Source of the DNA: Paraburkholderia caballeronis
Lineage (GTDB): Bacteria; Pseudomonadota; Gammaproteobacteria; Burkholderiales; Burkholderiaceae
NCBI RefSeq assembly: GCF_900104845.1
Contig: NZ_FNSR01000001.1
Coordinates: 248,001 to 312,000, forward strand
Length of the DNA: 64,000 bases
Direction of reading: 5' to 3'
Position 1 is the first letter of the stretch; every line of letters starts with the position of its first letter. Shown here one piece after another: positions 48,595-63,355 of this stretch. The notes beneath the pieces were generated by a model. That model was given only the letters and a program-made list of their open reading frames with translations. It was not told the DNA's origin and searched no databases. A program made the translations under genes and the position numbers.

Positions 48595-51500
48595 ATGGCT
48601 AGCACCACCCTCGGCGTCAAGGTCGACGACCTGTTGCGCTCCCGGCTGAAAGAAGCCGCCGCGCGCCTCGAACGCACCCCGCACTGGCTGATCAAGCAGG
48701 CGATCTTCGCGTACCTCGAAAAGATCGAGCACGGCCAGCTGCCGCCGGAACTCGCCGGCCACGCCGGCACAACCGAGTTCGCGGACGCCGCGGTCGAAAG
48801 CGACGACGAAGCCGTCTCGCACCCGTTCCTCGAATTCGCGCAGAACGTGCAGCCCCAGTCGGTGCTGCGCGCGGCGATCACCGCCGCGTACCGGCGGCCC
48901 GAGCCGGAATGCGTGCCGTTCCTGATCGGCGAGGCGCGGCTGCCCGCGAACCTCGCGGCCGACGTCGAGAAGATGGCAGCCGGCCTCGTGACCACGCTGC
49001 GCACGAAGCGCACCGGCGGCGGCGTCGACGGGCTGATCCACGAGTTTTCGCTGTCGAGCCAGGAAGGCGTCGCGCTGATGTGCCTCGCGGAGGCGCTGCT
49101 GCGCATTCCGGACCGCGCGACCCGCGACGCGCTGATCCGCGACAAGATCAGCAAGGGCGACTGGAAATCGCACGTCGGCCACGCGCCGTCGCTGTTCGTG
49201 AACGCGGCGACCTGGGGCTTGATGATTACCGGCAAGCTCGTGACGACGAACAGCGAGACCGGCCTGTCGTCGGCGCTGACGCGCCTGATCGGCAAGGGCG
49301 GCGAGCCGCTGATCCGCAAGGGCGTCGACATGGCGATGCGCCTGATGGGCGAGCAGTTCGTGACCGGCGAGAACATCTCCGAGGCGCTCGCGAACAGCCG
49401 CAAGTTCGAGGCGCGCGGCTTTCGCTACTCGTACGACATGCTCGGCGAGGCGGCGACCACCGAGGCCGATGCGCTGCGCTACTACGCGTCGTACGAACAG
49501 GCGATCCACGCGATCGGCAAGGCCGCGGGCGGGCGCGGCATCTACGAAGGGCCGGGCATCTCGATCAAGCTGTCCGCGCTGCACCCGCGCTACTCGCGCG
49601 CGCAGCAGGAACGCACGATGAACGAACTGCTGCCGCGCGTGCGCGCGCTCGCGATCCTCGCGCGCCGCTACGACATCGGCCTGAACATCGACGCCGAGGA
49701 AGCGGACCGCCTCGAACTGTCGCTCGACCTGCTCGAAGCGCTGTGCTTCGATCCGGAGCTGGCGGGCTGGAACGGCATCGGCTTCGTCGTGCAGGGTTAC
49801 CAGAAGCGCTGCCCGTTCGTGATCGACTACCTGATCGACCTCGCGCGCCGCAGCCGTCACCGCATCATGGTGCGGCTCGTGAAGGGCGCGTACTGGGACA
49901 GCGAAATCAAGCGCGCGCAGGTGGACGGCCTCGAAGGTTATCCGGTGTACACGCGCAAGATCTACACCGACGTGTCGTACCTCGCGTGCGCGAAGAAGCT
50001 GCTCGGCGCGCCGGACGCGGTGTATCCGCAGTTCGCGACCCACAACGCGTACACGCTGTCGGCGATCTATCACCTCGCGGGCCAGAACTACTATCCGGGC
50101 CAGTACGAGTTCCAGTGCCTGCACGGGATGGGCGAGCCGCTGTACGAGGAAGTGACCGGTCGTGACAAGCTGAACCGTCCGTGCCGCGTGTACGCGCCGG
50201 TCGGCACGCACGAAACGCTGCTCGCGTACCTCGTGCGCCGGCTGCTGGAGAACGGCGCGAACACGTCGTTCGTGAACCGCATCGCGGATGAAAGCGTGCC
50301 GGTCAGCGAACTGGTCGCAAGCCCGGTCGACGAGGCCGCGAAGGTCGTGCCGCCGGGCGCGCCGCATCCGAAGATTCCGCTGCCGCGCGACCTGTACGGC
50401 AAGGAGCGGCTCAACTCGATGGGCCTCGACCTGTCGAACGAGCACCGGCTCGCGTCGCTGTCGTCGGCGCTGCTCGCGAGCGCGCATCATCCGTGGCGCG
50501 CCGCGCCGATGCTGGAGAGCACCGACGCCGTCGAAGGCGCCGCGCGCGATGTGCGCAACCCGTCCGATCATCGCGACATCGTGGGCACGGTGGTCGAGGC
50601 GACGCCGGAGCACGTGAGCACCGCGCTGATGAACGCGGTCGCCGCCGCGCCGATCTGGCAGGCGACGCCGGTCGACGCGCGCGCGGACTGCCTCGCGCGC
50701 GCCGCCGACCTGCTCGAAGCGCAGATGCACACGCTGATGGGCCTGATCGTGCGCGAGGCGGGCAAGTCGCTGCCGAACGCGGTGTCGGAGATCCGCGAGG
50801 CGATCGACTTCCTGCGCTACTACTCGCAGCAGATCCGCGACGAGTTCTCGAACGACACGCATCGCCCGCTCGGGCCGGTGGTCTGCATCAGCCCGTGGAA
50901 CTTCCCGCTCGCGATCTTCATGGGCCAGGTGGCCGCCGCGCTCGCGGCCGGCAACACGGTGCTCGCGAAACCCGCCGAGCAGACCCCGCTGATTGCCGCG
51001 CAGGCGGTGCGCATCCTGCGCGAGGCCGGCGTGCCGGCCGGCGCGGTGCAACTGCTGCCGGGCGACGGCGAGACGGTCGGCGCGGCGCTCGTCGCCGATG
51101 CGCGCACGCGCGCGGTGATGTTCACCGGCTCGACCGAGGTCGCGCGCCTGATCAACCGCACGCTGTCCGAACGGCTCGACTCGGACGGCCGGCCGATTCC
51201 GCTGATCGCGGAGACCGGCGGCCAGAACGCGATGATCGTCGATTCGTCGGCGCTCGCCGAACAGGTGGTCGCGGACGTGCTGCAGTCGGCGTTCGATTCC
51301 GCCGGCCAGCGCTGCTCGGCGCTGCGCGTGCTGTGCCTGCAGGACGACGTCGCGGAGCGCACGCTCGACATGCTGACCGGCGCGATGAAGGAACTGTCGG
51401 TCGGCAATCCGGACCGCCTGTCGACCGACGTCGGCCCGGTGATCGACGCGGACGCGAAGCGCGGCATCGACGCGCACGTCGCGGCGATGCGCGAGAAGGG

Positions 51501-52524
51501 CCGCAAGGTCGTGCAGATGCCGCTGCCGGACGGCGCCGCGCAGGGCACCTTCGTGCCGCCGACGCTGATCGAGATCGACAGCCTCGACGAACTGAAGCGC
51601 GAAGTGTTCGGCCCGGTGCTGCATGTGGTCCGCTATCGCCGCAGCCAGCTTGACCGCCTGCTCGACCAGATCCGGGCGACCGGCTACGGCCTGACGCTCG
51701 GCATTCACACGCGGATCGACGAGACGATCGCGCACGTGATCGGTCGCGCGCACGTCGGCAACATCTACGTGAACCGCAACGTGATCGGCGCGGTGGTCGG
51801 CGTGCAGCCGTTCGGCGGCGAAGGGCTGTCCGGCACGGGTCCGAAGGCGGGCGGCGCGCTGTATCTGTCGCGTCTGCTCGCGAAGCGGCCGGCCGGTTTG
51901 CCGAAGTCGCTCGCGCAGTCGCTGATAGTGGATGCGCCGGCCGAAAAGGGCGACAATCCGCAGTCCGCCCAGGCTGCGCTGACCGCGCTGCGCGACTGGC
52001 TGATCGCTGAGCGCGAGCCGGCGCTCGCCGCGCGCTGCGACGGTTATCTGGAGCACGTGCTGGCCGGCGCGACCGCGGTGCTGCCCGGCCCGACCGGCGA
52101 GCGCAACACGTACTCGCTGTCCGCGCGCGGCACGGTGCTGTGCGTGCCGGCGACGGCGACCGGCGCGCGCGCGCAGTTCGCGGCCGCGCTCGCGACCGGC
52201 AACCGCGCGCTGTTCTCCGGCCCGGCCGGCGAGCAGCTGGTCGGCGCGCTGCCGGCGTCGCTGAAGCCGTATGCGGCGCTGAAAAAGGGTGCGGATGCGG
52301 CGTTCGACGCGGTGCTGTTCGAAGGCGACAGCGACGAACTGCTCGCGCTCGTGAAGGAGGTCGCGAAGCGGCCCGGGCCGATCGTGTCGGTGCAGGGCGT
52401 CGCGGCGCACGCGCTGGCGAACGGCGACGAGGATTACGCACCCGAACGGCTGCTGACGGAACGTTCGGTGAGCGTGAACACCGCGGCGGCGGGCGGCAAC
52501 GCGAATTTGATGACGATCGGCTGA
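48595..52524 (+). CDS. putA: Trifunctional PutA: proline dehydrogenase, P5C dehydrogenase and transcriptional repressor
   Basis: A 1309-residue protein. Residues 1-48 (TTLGVKVDDLLRSRLKEAAA, then HWLIKQAIFAYLEKIE) are the ribbon-helix-helix DNA-binding domain, so it can repress its own gene. The FAD proline dehydrogenase barrel spans about 190-540 and includes YEGPGISIKLSALHPRYSRA. The aldehyde dehydrogenase part (about 640-1120) has VCISPWNFPLAIF, LIAETGGQNAMIVDSSALAE and the catalytic Cys near 905 in SAGQRCSALR. The C-terminal domain is typical of long PutAs. It oxidises proline to glutamate with substrate channelling. I use the ATG at 48595; 48583 is in frame. Confidence 0.96.
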   Translation: MASTTLGVKVDDLLRSRLKEAAARLERTPHWLIKQAIFAYLEKIEHGQLPPELAGHAGTTEFADAAVESDDEAVSHPFLEFAQNVQPQSVLRAAITAAYRRPEPECVPFLIGEARLPANLAADVEKMAAGLVTTLRTKRTGGGVDGLIHEFSLSSQEGVALMCLAEALLRIPDRATRDALIRDKISKGDWKSHVGHAPSLFVNAATWGLMITGKLVTTNSETGLSSALTRLIGKGGEPLIRKGVDMAMRLMGEQFVTGENISEALANSRKFEARGFRYSYDMLGEAATTEADALRYYASYEQAIHAIGKAAGGRGIYEGPGISIKLSALHPRYSRAQQERTMNELLPRVRALAILARRYDIGLNIDAEEADRLELSLDLLEALCFDPELAGWNGIGFVVQGYQKRCPFVIDYLIDLARRSRHRIMVRLVKGAYWDSEIKRAQVDGLEGYPVYTRKIYTDVSYLACAKKLLGAPDAVYPQFATHNAYTLSAIYHLAGQNYYPGQYEFQCLHGMGEPLYEEVTGRDKLNRPCRVYAPVGTHETLLAYLVRRLLENGANTSFVNRIADESVPVSELVASPVDEAAKVVPPGAPHPKIPLPRDLYGKERLNSMGLDLSNEHRLASLSSALLASAHHPWRAAPMLESTDAVEGAARDVRNPSDHRDIVGTVVEATPEHVSTALMNAVAAAPIWQATPVDARADCLARAADLLEAQMHTLMGLIVREAGKSLPNAVSEIREAIDFLRYYSQQIRDEFSNDTHRPLGPVVCISPWNFPLAIFMGQVAAALAAGNTVLAKPAEQTPLIAAQAVRILREAGVPAGAVQLLPGDGETVGAALVADARTRAVMFTGSTEVARLINRTLSERLDSDGRPIPLIAETGGQNAMIVDSSALAEQVVADVLQSAFDSAGQRCSALRVLCLQDDVAERTLDMLTGAMKELSVGNPDRLSTDVGPVIDADAKRGIDAHVAAMREKGRKVVQMPLPDGAAQGTFVPPTLIEIDSLDELKREVFGPVLHVVRYRRSQLDRLLDQIRATGYGLTLGIHTRIDETIAHVIGRAHVGNIYVNRNVIGAVVGVQPFGGEGLSGTGPKAGGALYLSRLLAKRPAGLPKSLAQSLIVDAPAEKGDNPQSAQAALTALRDWLIAEREPALAARCDGYLEHVLAGATAVLPGPTGERNTYSLSARGTVLCVPATATGARAQFAAALATGNRALFSGPAGEQLVGALPASLKPYAALKKGADAAFDAVLFEGDSDELLALVKEVAKRPGPIVSVQGVAAHALANGDEDYAPERLLTERSVSVNTAAAGGNANLMTIG

Positions 52525-52611
52525 GCCATCCTTCCGGTCGGCTCAATAAAGGAAGCGGCAGGGCCTTTCTCGCCGAAGCCGCTCCATTCATACCTGTACC
52601 AAGGAGAAGCT

Positions 52612-53760
52612 ATGCAACACACGATGAAACAGTTGGCAGGCGCGACGCTCGTCGCGGCCATGTCGCTGGCGGGGGCCGCGCACGCGCAGCAGGCGGAGGA
52701 CGTGAAGATCGGTTTCGCCGGTCCGATGACGGGTGCGCAGGCGCACTACGGCAAGGATTTCCAGAACGGCATCGTGCTCGCGGTCGAGGAGACGAACGCG
52801 GCGAAGCCGGTGATCGGCGGCAAGCCGGTTCATTTCGTGCTCGATTCGGCCGACGACCAGGCCGACCCGCGCACCGGCACGACCGTCGCGCAGAAGCTTG
52901 TCGACGACGGCATCAAGGGCATGCTCGGCCACTTCAATTCGGGCACGACGATTCCGGCTTCGCGCATCTACGCGAACGCGGGCATCCCGCAGATCGCGAT
53001 GGCGACCGCGCCGGAATACACGCAGCAGGGCTTCAAGACGACGTTCCGCATGATGACGTCGGACACGCAGCAGGGTTCGGTCGCGGGTACGTTCGCGGTG
53101 AAGAACCTCGGCATGAAGAAGATCGCGATCGTCGATGACCGCACGGCCTACGGCCAGGGTCTCGCCGACCAGTTCGAGAAGGCCGCGAAGGCGGCGGGCG
53201 GCACGATCGTCGACCGCGAGTTCACGAACGACAAGGCGGTGGACTTCAAGTCGATCCTGACGAAGCTGAAGGCCGCGAACCCGGACCTGATCTACTACGG
53301 CGGCGCGGATTCGCAGGCGGCGCCGATGGTCAAGCAGATGAAGACGCTCGGCGTGAAGGCGCCGCTGATGGGCGGCGAAATGGTGCACACGCCGACGTTC
53401 CTGAAGCTCGCCGGCGACGCGGCGAACGGCACGGTCGCGTCGCTCGCGGGCCTGCCGCTCGAACAGATGCCGGGCGGCAAGGACTACGTCGCGCGCTACA
53501 AGAAGCGTTTCGGCGAAGACGTGCAGACGTACTCGCCGTACGCGTACGACGGCGCGATGGCGATGTTCGCGGCGATGAAGGCGGCGAACTCGACCGACCC
53601 GGCGAAGTACCTGCCGTACCTCGCGAAGACCAGCATGCCGGCCGTCACGACGAAGGACCTCGCGTACGACTCGCGCGGCGACCTGAAGAACGGCGGCATC
53701 ACGCTGTACAAGGTGGTCGACGGTCAATGGGCGACGCTCGAAAGCATCGGCGGCAAGTAA
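52612..53760 (+). CDS. Branched-chain amino-acid-type binding protein (LivK/BraC-like)
   Basis: A 382-residue periplasmic protein. The signal peptide MQHTMKQLAGATLVAAMSLA ends near AHA (residue 23), followed by DVKIGFAGPMTGAQAHYGKD, GHFNSGTTIPASRIYANAGI and YSPYAYDGAMAMFAAMK, the classic LivK/BraC features. No permease is adjacent, so it must join a transporter encoded elsewhere (for instance one of the two in this window). AAGGAG precedes the ATG. It lies 87 bases after putA with no terminator between, so it may be co-transcribed. Confidence 0.92.
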   Translation: MQHTMKQLAGATLVAAMSLAGAAHAQQAEDVKIGFAGPMTGAQAHYGKDFQNGIVLAVEETNAAKPVIGGKPVHFVLDSADDQADPRTGTTVAQKLVDDGIKGMLGHFNSGTTIPASRIYANAGIPQIAMATAPEYTQQGFKTTFRMMTSDTQQGSVAGTFAVKNLGMKKIAIVDDRTAYGQGLADQFEKAAKAAGGTIVDREFTNDKAVDFKSILTKLKAANPDLIYYGGADSQAAPMVKQMKTLGVKAPLMGGEMVHTPTFLKLAGDAANGTVASLAGLPLEQMPGGKDYVARYKKRFGEDVQTYSPYAYDGAMAMFAAMKAANSTDPAKYLPYLAKTSMPAVTTKDLAYDSRGDLKNGGITLYKVVDGQWATLESIGGK

Positions 53761-53787
53761 GCCGAACGCTGTTCGTTGTCCCGAAGT

Positions 53788-53824
53788 AAAAAGCCCCACG
53801 GCCTCGCGGCCGTGGGGCTTTTTT
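53788..53824. terminator. Bidirectional terminator between convergent genes
   Basis: A perfect 13-bp stem (53791-53803 with 53808-53820) is flanked by A residues on the left and T residues on the right. It can end both the binding-protein transcript and the opposing ThDP-enzyme transcript. Confidence 0.92.
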
Positions 53825-53923
53825 GTCGAGGCGTCCGGGGCGTGTTGCGGCTCGTGTTGCGGCGGGTGCTGCTGCGTAATCTGTTTGAACGAAGCGCCCA
53901 CGGCCACGGCGCCGCGCGGTGCG

Positions 53924-55666
53924 TTACGCCTCGCCGCGCAGCTTGCGCCCTTGCTCCTGAACCTGCGCGAGCGTCGCGGCCGGCGTGCTCGCTTCCTTCG
54001 GCACGCGCAGTTCGATCAGCGCCGGACCGCCGGCCGCGAGCGCGCGGTCGAGCGCGGGCAGGAAACCGGCAGTCTGCGTGACCGTTTCGCCGTGCGCGCC
54101 GAACGCCCGCGCGAACGCGGCGAAGTCCGGATTGGTCAGTTGGGTGCCGTGCACGCGGCCCGGATAGTGGCGTTCCTGATGCATCCGGATCGTGCCGTAG
54201 TGGCCGTTGTTCACGACGATGAACACGACTGCGAGCCCGTACTGCACGGCGGTCGCGATCTCCTGGCCGGACATCAGGAAACAGCCGTCGCCGGCGAGTG
54301 CGACCACCGCGCGCTGCGGATACAGCGACTTCGCGGCGATCGCGGCCGGCACGCCGTAGCCCATCGCGCCGCTCGTCGGCGCGAGTTGCGAGCGGAAGCC
54401 GCGATACGCGAAGTGGCGGTGCAGCCATGTCGCGTAGTTGCCCGCGCCGTTCGCGACGATCGCGTCGTCGGGTAGCCGCGCGCGCAGTTGTTCGATGATT
54501 TCGCCAAGCTGAACGTCGCCGGGCATCGGGCGCGGCTTGCGCCATTCGAGATACGCGCGATGCGCTTCGTCGGCCGTGCCGGTCCACGCGAACGAAGCGA
54601 ACGCAGCGGACGAAGCGGGCGGCGCAAGCGCGGCCAGTTGCGCGGCGAACTCCGGCAGGCCCGACACGATCGGCAGGTCGGCCGCATACACGCGGCCCAG
54701 TTCCTCCGCGCCCTGGTGCACGTGGATCAGCGTCTGCTTCGTCTTCGGGATGTCGAGCAGCGTGTAGCCGGCGGTCGTCGCCTCGCCGAGACGCGGCCCG
54801 AGCGCGAGCAGCACGTCCGCGTCGCGGATGCGTGCTCCAAGCGCCGGATTGATGCCGAGCCCGACGTCGCCCGCATAGTTCGGATGCTCGTTGTCGAACG
54901 TGTCCTGGAAGCGGAACGCGACGCCGACCGGCAGTTGCCAGTTCTCCGCGAAGCGCCGCAGGTCGTCGCACGCGGCGCGCGTCCAGCCGCTGCCGCCCGC
55001 GATCACGAACGGTTTTTGCGCGCCGGCCAGCAGTTCGCGCACGCGCTCCATCTGCGCGGCGGACGGCGACGCCTGCACGCGCTGCGCCGCCGGCGCGACC
55101 GGCATCGGCTCGCATGCGTCGCTCAGCACGTCCTCGGGCAGCGCGAGCACGACCGGCCCCGGACGGCCGGACATCGCGAGGTGGAACGCATGGCTCAGGT
55201 ATTCGGGCACGCGGCGCGGATCGTCGATCTGCGCGACCCACTTCGCCATCTGCCCGAACATGCGCCGGTAATCGACTTCCTGGAACGCCTCGCGGTCCAT
55301 CTGGTCGCGCGCGACCTGGCCGATCAGCAGGATCATCGGCGTCGAATCCTGGAACGCGGTGTGCACGCCGATCGACGCGTGCGTCGCGCCCGGCCCGCGC
55401 GTGACGATCGCGACGCCGGGACGGCCGGTCAGCTTGCCGGTCGCCTCGGCCATGTTCGCGGCGGCCGCCTCGTGGCGGCACACGATCGTCTCGATGCGCG
55501 CGGTTTCGTCGTGCAGCGCGTCGAGCACGGCGAGAAAACTCTCGCCGGGCACGCAGTACACGCGCTCGACGCCCTGTGCGACGAGCGTATCGACGACGAG
55601 CCGCGCGCCGGTGGTCGCGTGCTTCGCGCGGTCGGCGGCGTTGGCGGATTCGTTCGGATGCGGCAT
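53924..55666 (-). CDS. Thiamine-diphosphate-dependent enzyme, acetolactate-synthase-like
   Basis: A 580-residue ThDP enzyme with three domains. The PYR domain has the activating Glu in CRHEAAAANMAEATGKLTGR near residue 65, a central FAD/Rossmann-like domain follows, and the PP domain has GDGCFLMSGQEIATAVQYG and NNGHYGTIR for Mg-diphosphate binding. IlvB-like paralogues include acetolactate synthase, benzoylformate decarboxylase and others. No ilvN regulatory subunit is adjacent, so a catabolic role is likely. The start ATG at 55666 is chosen over codons upstream in frame. It lies 58 bases after sdaA. Confidence 0.85.
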   Translation of the reverse strand: MPHPNESANAADRAKHATTGARLVVDTLVAQGVERVYCVPGESFLAVLDALHDETARIETIVCRHEAAAANMAEATGKLTGRPGVAIVTRGPGATHASIGVHTAFQDSTPMILLIGQVARDQMDREAFQEVDYRRMFGQMAKWVAQIDDPRRVPEYLSHAFHLAMSGRPGPVVLALPEDVLSDACEPMPVAPAAQRVQASPSAAQMERVRELLAGAQKPFVIAGGSGWTRAACDDLRRFAENWQLPVGVAFRFQDTFDNEHPNYAGDVGLGINPALGARIRDADVLLALGPRLGEATTAGYTLLDIPKTKQTLIHVHQGAEELGRVYAADLPIVSGLPEFAAQLAALAPPASSAAFASFAWTGTADEAHRAYLEWRKPRPMPGDVQLGEIIEQLRARLPDDAIVANGAGNYATWLHRHFAYRGFRSQLAPTSGAMGYGVPAAIAAKSLYPQRAVVALAGDGCFLMSGQEIATAVQYGLAVVFIVVNNGHYGTIRMHQERHYPGRVHGTQLTNPDFAAFARAFGAHGETVTQTAGFLPALDRALAAGGPALIELRVPKEASTPAATLAQVQEQGRKLRGEA

Positions 55667-55724
55667 TGCGTTCAAGTCTCCAGTCGGTTGTTTCGTTGCG
55701 AGCGACGCGCGCACGGCGCGGACC

Positions 55725-57113
<1,389 letters not shown>

Positions 57114-57148
57114 GAGAAGCTTGCTCCTGAGGGAACGGGGGGAACGGA

Positions 57149-58291
57149 TCAGCGCGCCGGCAGCGGCAGGCACACCGCGAGCCATGCGGGCGGCGTCGGG
57201 GCGAGCTTCAGCGCGACGGGCATATAACGGCCGTCGAGGCGCGCGGCGAGGTGGAACAGTTCGGCGGCGTTCTTCGGGTCCCATGCGCCGGTGTAGCCGG
57301 GCAGGCCCGCTTCGCGCCGCCGCACGTCGAACGGCTCGGTCGAGCGCACGAATTCGTCGTGCGTCTTCTGGCCGAGCGCATAAGGCGTGAGCCAGTCGAG
57401 CGCGCGCGCGAGCGTCGCGCCGTTGCGCGCGCGTTCGTTCAGCCAGTTGCGGTTGTGGCGGCGCGCGGCGAGCGCGGCCGTCACGAGCGGCTGAAGGTCG
57501 TACGTCACGTAGTGCAGCGCGTCGCGTTCGGTGAAGTCGAGCGTCGAGCCGTCCGGCGCGATGTTGTCGCCGATGTGCTCGACGAACAGGCGCTGCGCGG
57601 TCGCGATCATCCGCCGGTTGTCGAGCGTGAACGCGGCCATCGCGATCAGCTTGATCCGGTGGCTCTGCCAGTTGTTCGCGAACGTGCCGGTGAGCGGGCG
57701 CGGCTGCCCGTCGATCGCCGCGATGTAGCCGTTCGCGAGCTTGTTGATGAACGTCATCGCCGCGTTGCGCGTCTTCACCGGCAGCGCGCTGGCGGTCATG
57801 TCGTACGCGAGGATCAGCCCTTCGAAACGCGTTTCGTCGATCGGATTGAAGCTCGGCTGATAGGTGGTGACCCACGCGTACAGGAACCGGTCGACGAGCC
57901 GCAGGTAACGGTCGTCGCTCGTCGCGCGCCAGGCGAGCGCCGCGTTGCGCATCAGGTCGAGGTCTTTCTGCGCATCCACGCTCTGGTCGTAGATGCCTTC
58001 GTGCGGCAGCGTGCCTTCGGTGTGCAGCCGCGCGAGCGGACGCGGCGCGTCGTTCAGCCGGGCCTGCACCTCGGCGACCAGCGCCTTCACGCCGGGATCG
58101 GCGTTCGTGCGCTCGCTCGATTGCAGCGCGGGCGCCGCGCAGAAGTTCATCGCCGCGTGAGCGGCGGGCAGCGCCGCGAGCCATGCGCCCGCCGCGACCA
58201 GCGCCGCCGCGAGCGTCGCGCCGGCGGGGCGCGCGCGGCCGTCCCTCGCGGACGCCGCTTCGATTGTTTCCGTTCGCACCATCCGCACCAT
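57149..58291 (-). CDS. Alginate-lyase-fold (PL5-like) exported protein
   Basis: A 380-residue protein. A long signal region includes [20 protein letters not shown] ending AHA near residue 46, followed by an all-alpha barrel. [20 protein letters not shown] near residue 210 corresponds to the NN-x-H segment of alginate lyases, and [20 protein letters not shown] follows. The fold class is fairly clear; whether it cleaves alginate, another uronate polymer or nothing is not. No alg genes are nearby. AAGGAG precedes the ATG at 58291. It is in line with gcvP and sdaA on the minus strand. Confidence 0.7.
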   Translation of the reverse strand: MVRMVRTETIEAASARDGRARPAGATLAAALVAAGAWLAALPAAHAAMNFCAAPALQSSERTNADPGVKALVAEVQARLNDAPRPLARLHTEGTLPHEGIYDQSVDAQKDLDLMRNAALAWRATSDDRYLRLVDRFLYAWVTTYQPSFNPIDETRFEGLILAYDMTASALPVKTRNAAMTFINKLANGYIAAIDGQPRPLTGTFANNWQSHRIKLIAMAAFTLDNRRMIATAQRLFVEHIGDNIAPDGSTLDFTERDALHYVTYDLQPLVTAALAARRHNRNWLNERARNGATLARALDWLTPYALGQKTHDEFVRSTEPFDVRRREAGLPGYTGAWDPKNAAELFHLAARLDGRYMPVALKLAPTPPAWLAVCLPLPAR

Positions 58292-58362
58292 GCGGGACTC
58301 CTTGGTCAGGGCTGACAGGTGTGTGATGGTAACGGTTTGCGGCAGCCCGCGTGAAGCGGATG

Positions 58363-58388
58363 CCTGCCGCACGGCCGGGTGCGGCAGG
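58363..58388 (-). other. Perfect hairpin between gcvP and the lyase-like gene
   Basis: A 10-bp perfect inverted repeat (58363-58372 with 58379-58388) lies 15 bases after the gcvP stop. There is no T-run, so it is more likely an mRNA-stabilising or weak attenuating structure. A 9-bp direct repeat, GACTCAGTG, straddles the gcvP end at about 58388-58408. Confidence 0.5.
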
Positions 58389-58403
58389 ACTCAGTGCCGG
58401 GAC

Positions 58404-61340
<2,937 letters not shown>

Positions 61341-61407
61341 GGAATTTCCTGCCGGCGCGCGCGGGCCTGTCTCGGACGACGGCCGCGCGGCGCGCCTGTG
61401 ATGGGGA

Positions 61408-61788
61408 TCAGGCGCCGATCGCCTTTTCGTAGCCGGCGGCGTCGAGCAGCTTGTCGAGCGACGCGTCCGCAGCCGGTTTGATCTTGAATAGCCACGACGT
61501 GTACGGCGCGCCGTTCACCTGGTCGGGCGTATCGACGAGCGACGCGTTCGATTCGACGATCTCGCCGCTGACCGGCGCGTAGATGTCGGACGCGGCCTTC
61601 ACCGATTCGATCACCGCGACCGCGTCGCCGGCCGTCACGGTCTTGCCCGCCGCGGGCAGTTCGAGGAAGACGATGTCGCCGAGGGCTTCCTGCGCGTGGT
61701 CGGTGATGCCGACGGTCAGCGTGCCGTCGGCTTCGGTGCGGACCCATTCGTGCGATTCGGTGTATTTCAGATCTGCCGGGATGCTCAT
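61408..61788 (-). CDS. gcvH: Glycine cleavage system H-protein
   Basis: A 126-residue lipoyl carrier. The lipoylated Lys lies in the motif [20 protein letters not shown] near residue 64. It starts [17 protein letters not shown], which is typical. It shuttles the aminomethyl group between P-, T- and L-proteins. It lies between gcvT (60 bases) and gcvP (67 bases) in one operon. Confidence 0.97.
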   Translation of the reverse strand: MSIPADLKYTESHEWVRTEADGTLTVGITDHAQEALGDIVFLELPAAGKTVTAGDAVAVIESVKAASDIYAPVSGEIVESNASLVDTPDQVNGAPYTSWLFKIKPAADASLDKLLDAAGYEKAIGA

Positions 61789-61848
61789 TGGATGCTCCTG
61801 TGCGTGGTTCGGTGTGGCTTCAGGGAAAGGGCGTGCGCGACGCGCGAA

Positions 61849-62967
<1,119 letters not shown>

Positions 62968-63000
62968 GGGGCCTCGGCATCTCCGGAACAGGTCCGGCGA

Positions 63001-63065
63001 AAACAAAAAGGGCCATGCAGGACGCGCCGCAGGCGGGATGCCTGTGGACGCCTCGTGCATGGCCC
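63001..63065 (-). terminator. Riboswitch expression platform: terminator hairpin
   Basis: On the minus strand GGGCCATGCA pairs with TGCATGGCCC over 10 bp (63056-63065 with 63010-63019), with a structured loop between, and five T residues follow. It directly follows aptamer 2 and ends 33 bases before gcvT. Its 5' arm abuts the closing helix of aptamer 2, so glycine binding can plausibly prevent termination. Confidence 0.8.
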
Positions 63066-63355
63066 CTCTGTCCTCGGTACCTGAGAGATTGCGCCGCGGT
63101 TCGCTCGAACCGGACGACGCGCGCCCCTTCGGTGGGCAGCCTGCGTGCCGCGTGGTTCGTTTGGACCGCGCCGGGTACGCTACTGCCGCTCTCCAGAGTG
63201 CGGACCTTCGCGCGTTTCCGTCCGCATCCTGTGGATGCATGGGCAGATCAGCGGTCCGGCGCGCACGGTCCTTTTGCCTGAGAGTTTGTGGGTTGCCCCT
63301 TCGGCGGCGCCGGCGGGATGCGCTGTGCGCATCGGCCGGCGCGCTCTCCCGGCGC
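63064..63355 (-). ncRNA. Tandem glycine riboswitch upstream of gcvT
   Basis: Two aptamers are visible on the minus strand. Aptamer 1 (about 63355-63262) has GGGAGAGC, CCGAAGGGGCAACC and AAACTCTCAGGCAAAAGGACC. Aptamer 2 (about 63202-63064) has CTCTGGAGAGC, CACCGAAGGGGCGC and CAATCTCTCAGGTACCGAGG with ACAGAGG. These CTCTCAGGYA and CCGAAGGGGC motifs are diagnostic of the gcvT RNA class. Glycine binding is expected to turn on the gcvTHP operon through the terminator that follows. Confidence 0.96.

Noticed and set aside
48556-52410. A 1284-codon open frame antisense to putA
   Set aside because: High-GC codon bias on the plus strand leaves the opposite strand free of stops. The antisense product is Arg/His/Ala-rich low-complexity sequence without family motifs, whereas putA is unmistakable.
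58363-58388. Terminator after gcvP
   Set aside because: The 10-bp hairpin has no T-run on either strand, so it is listed only as a structure.
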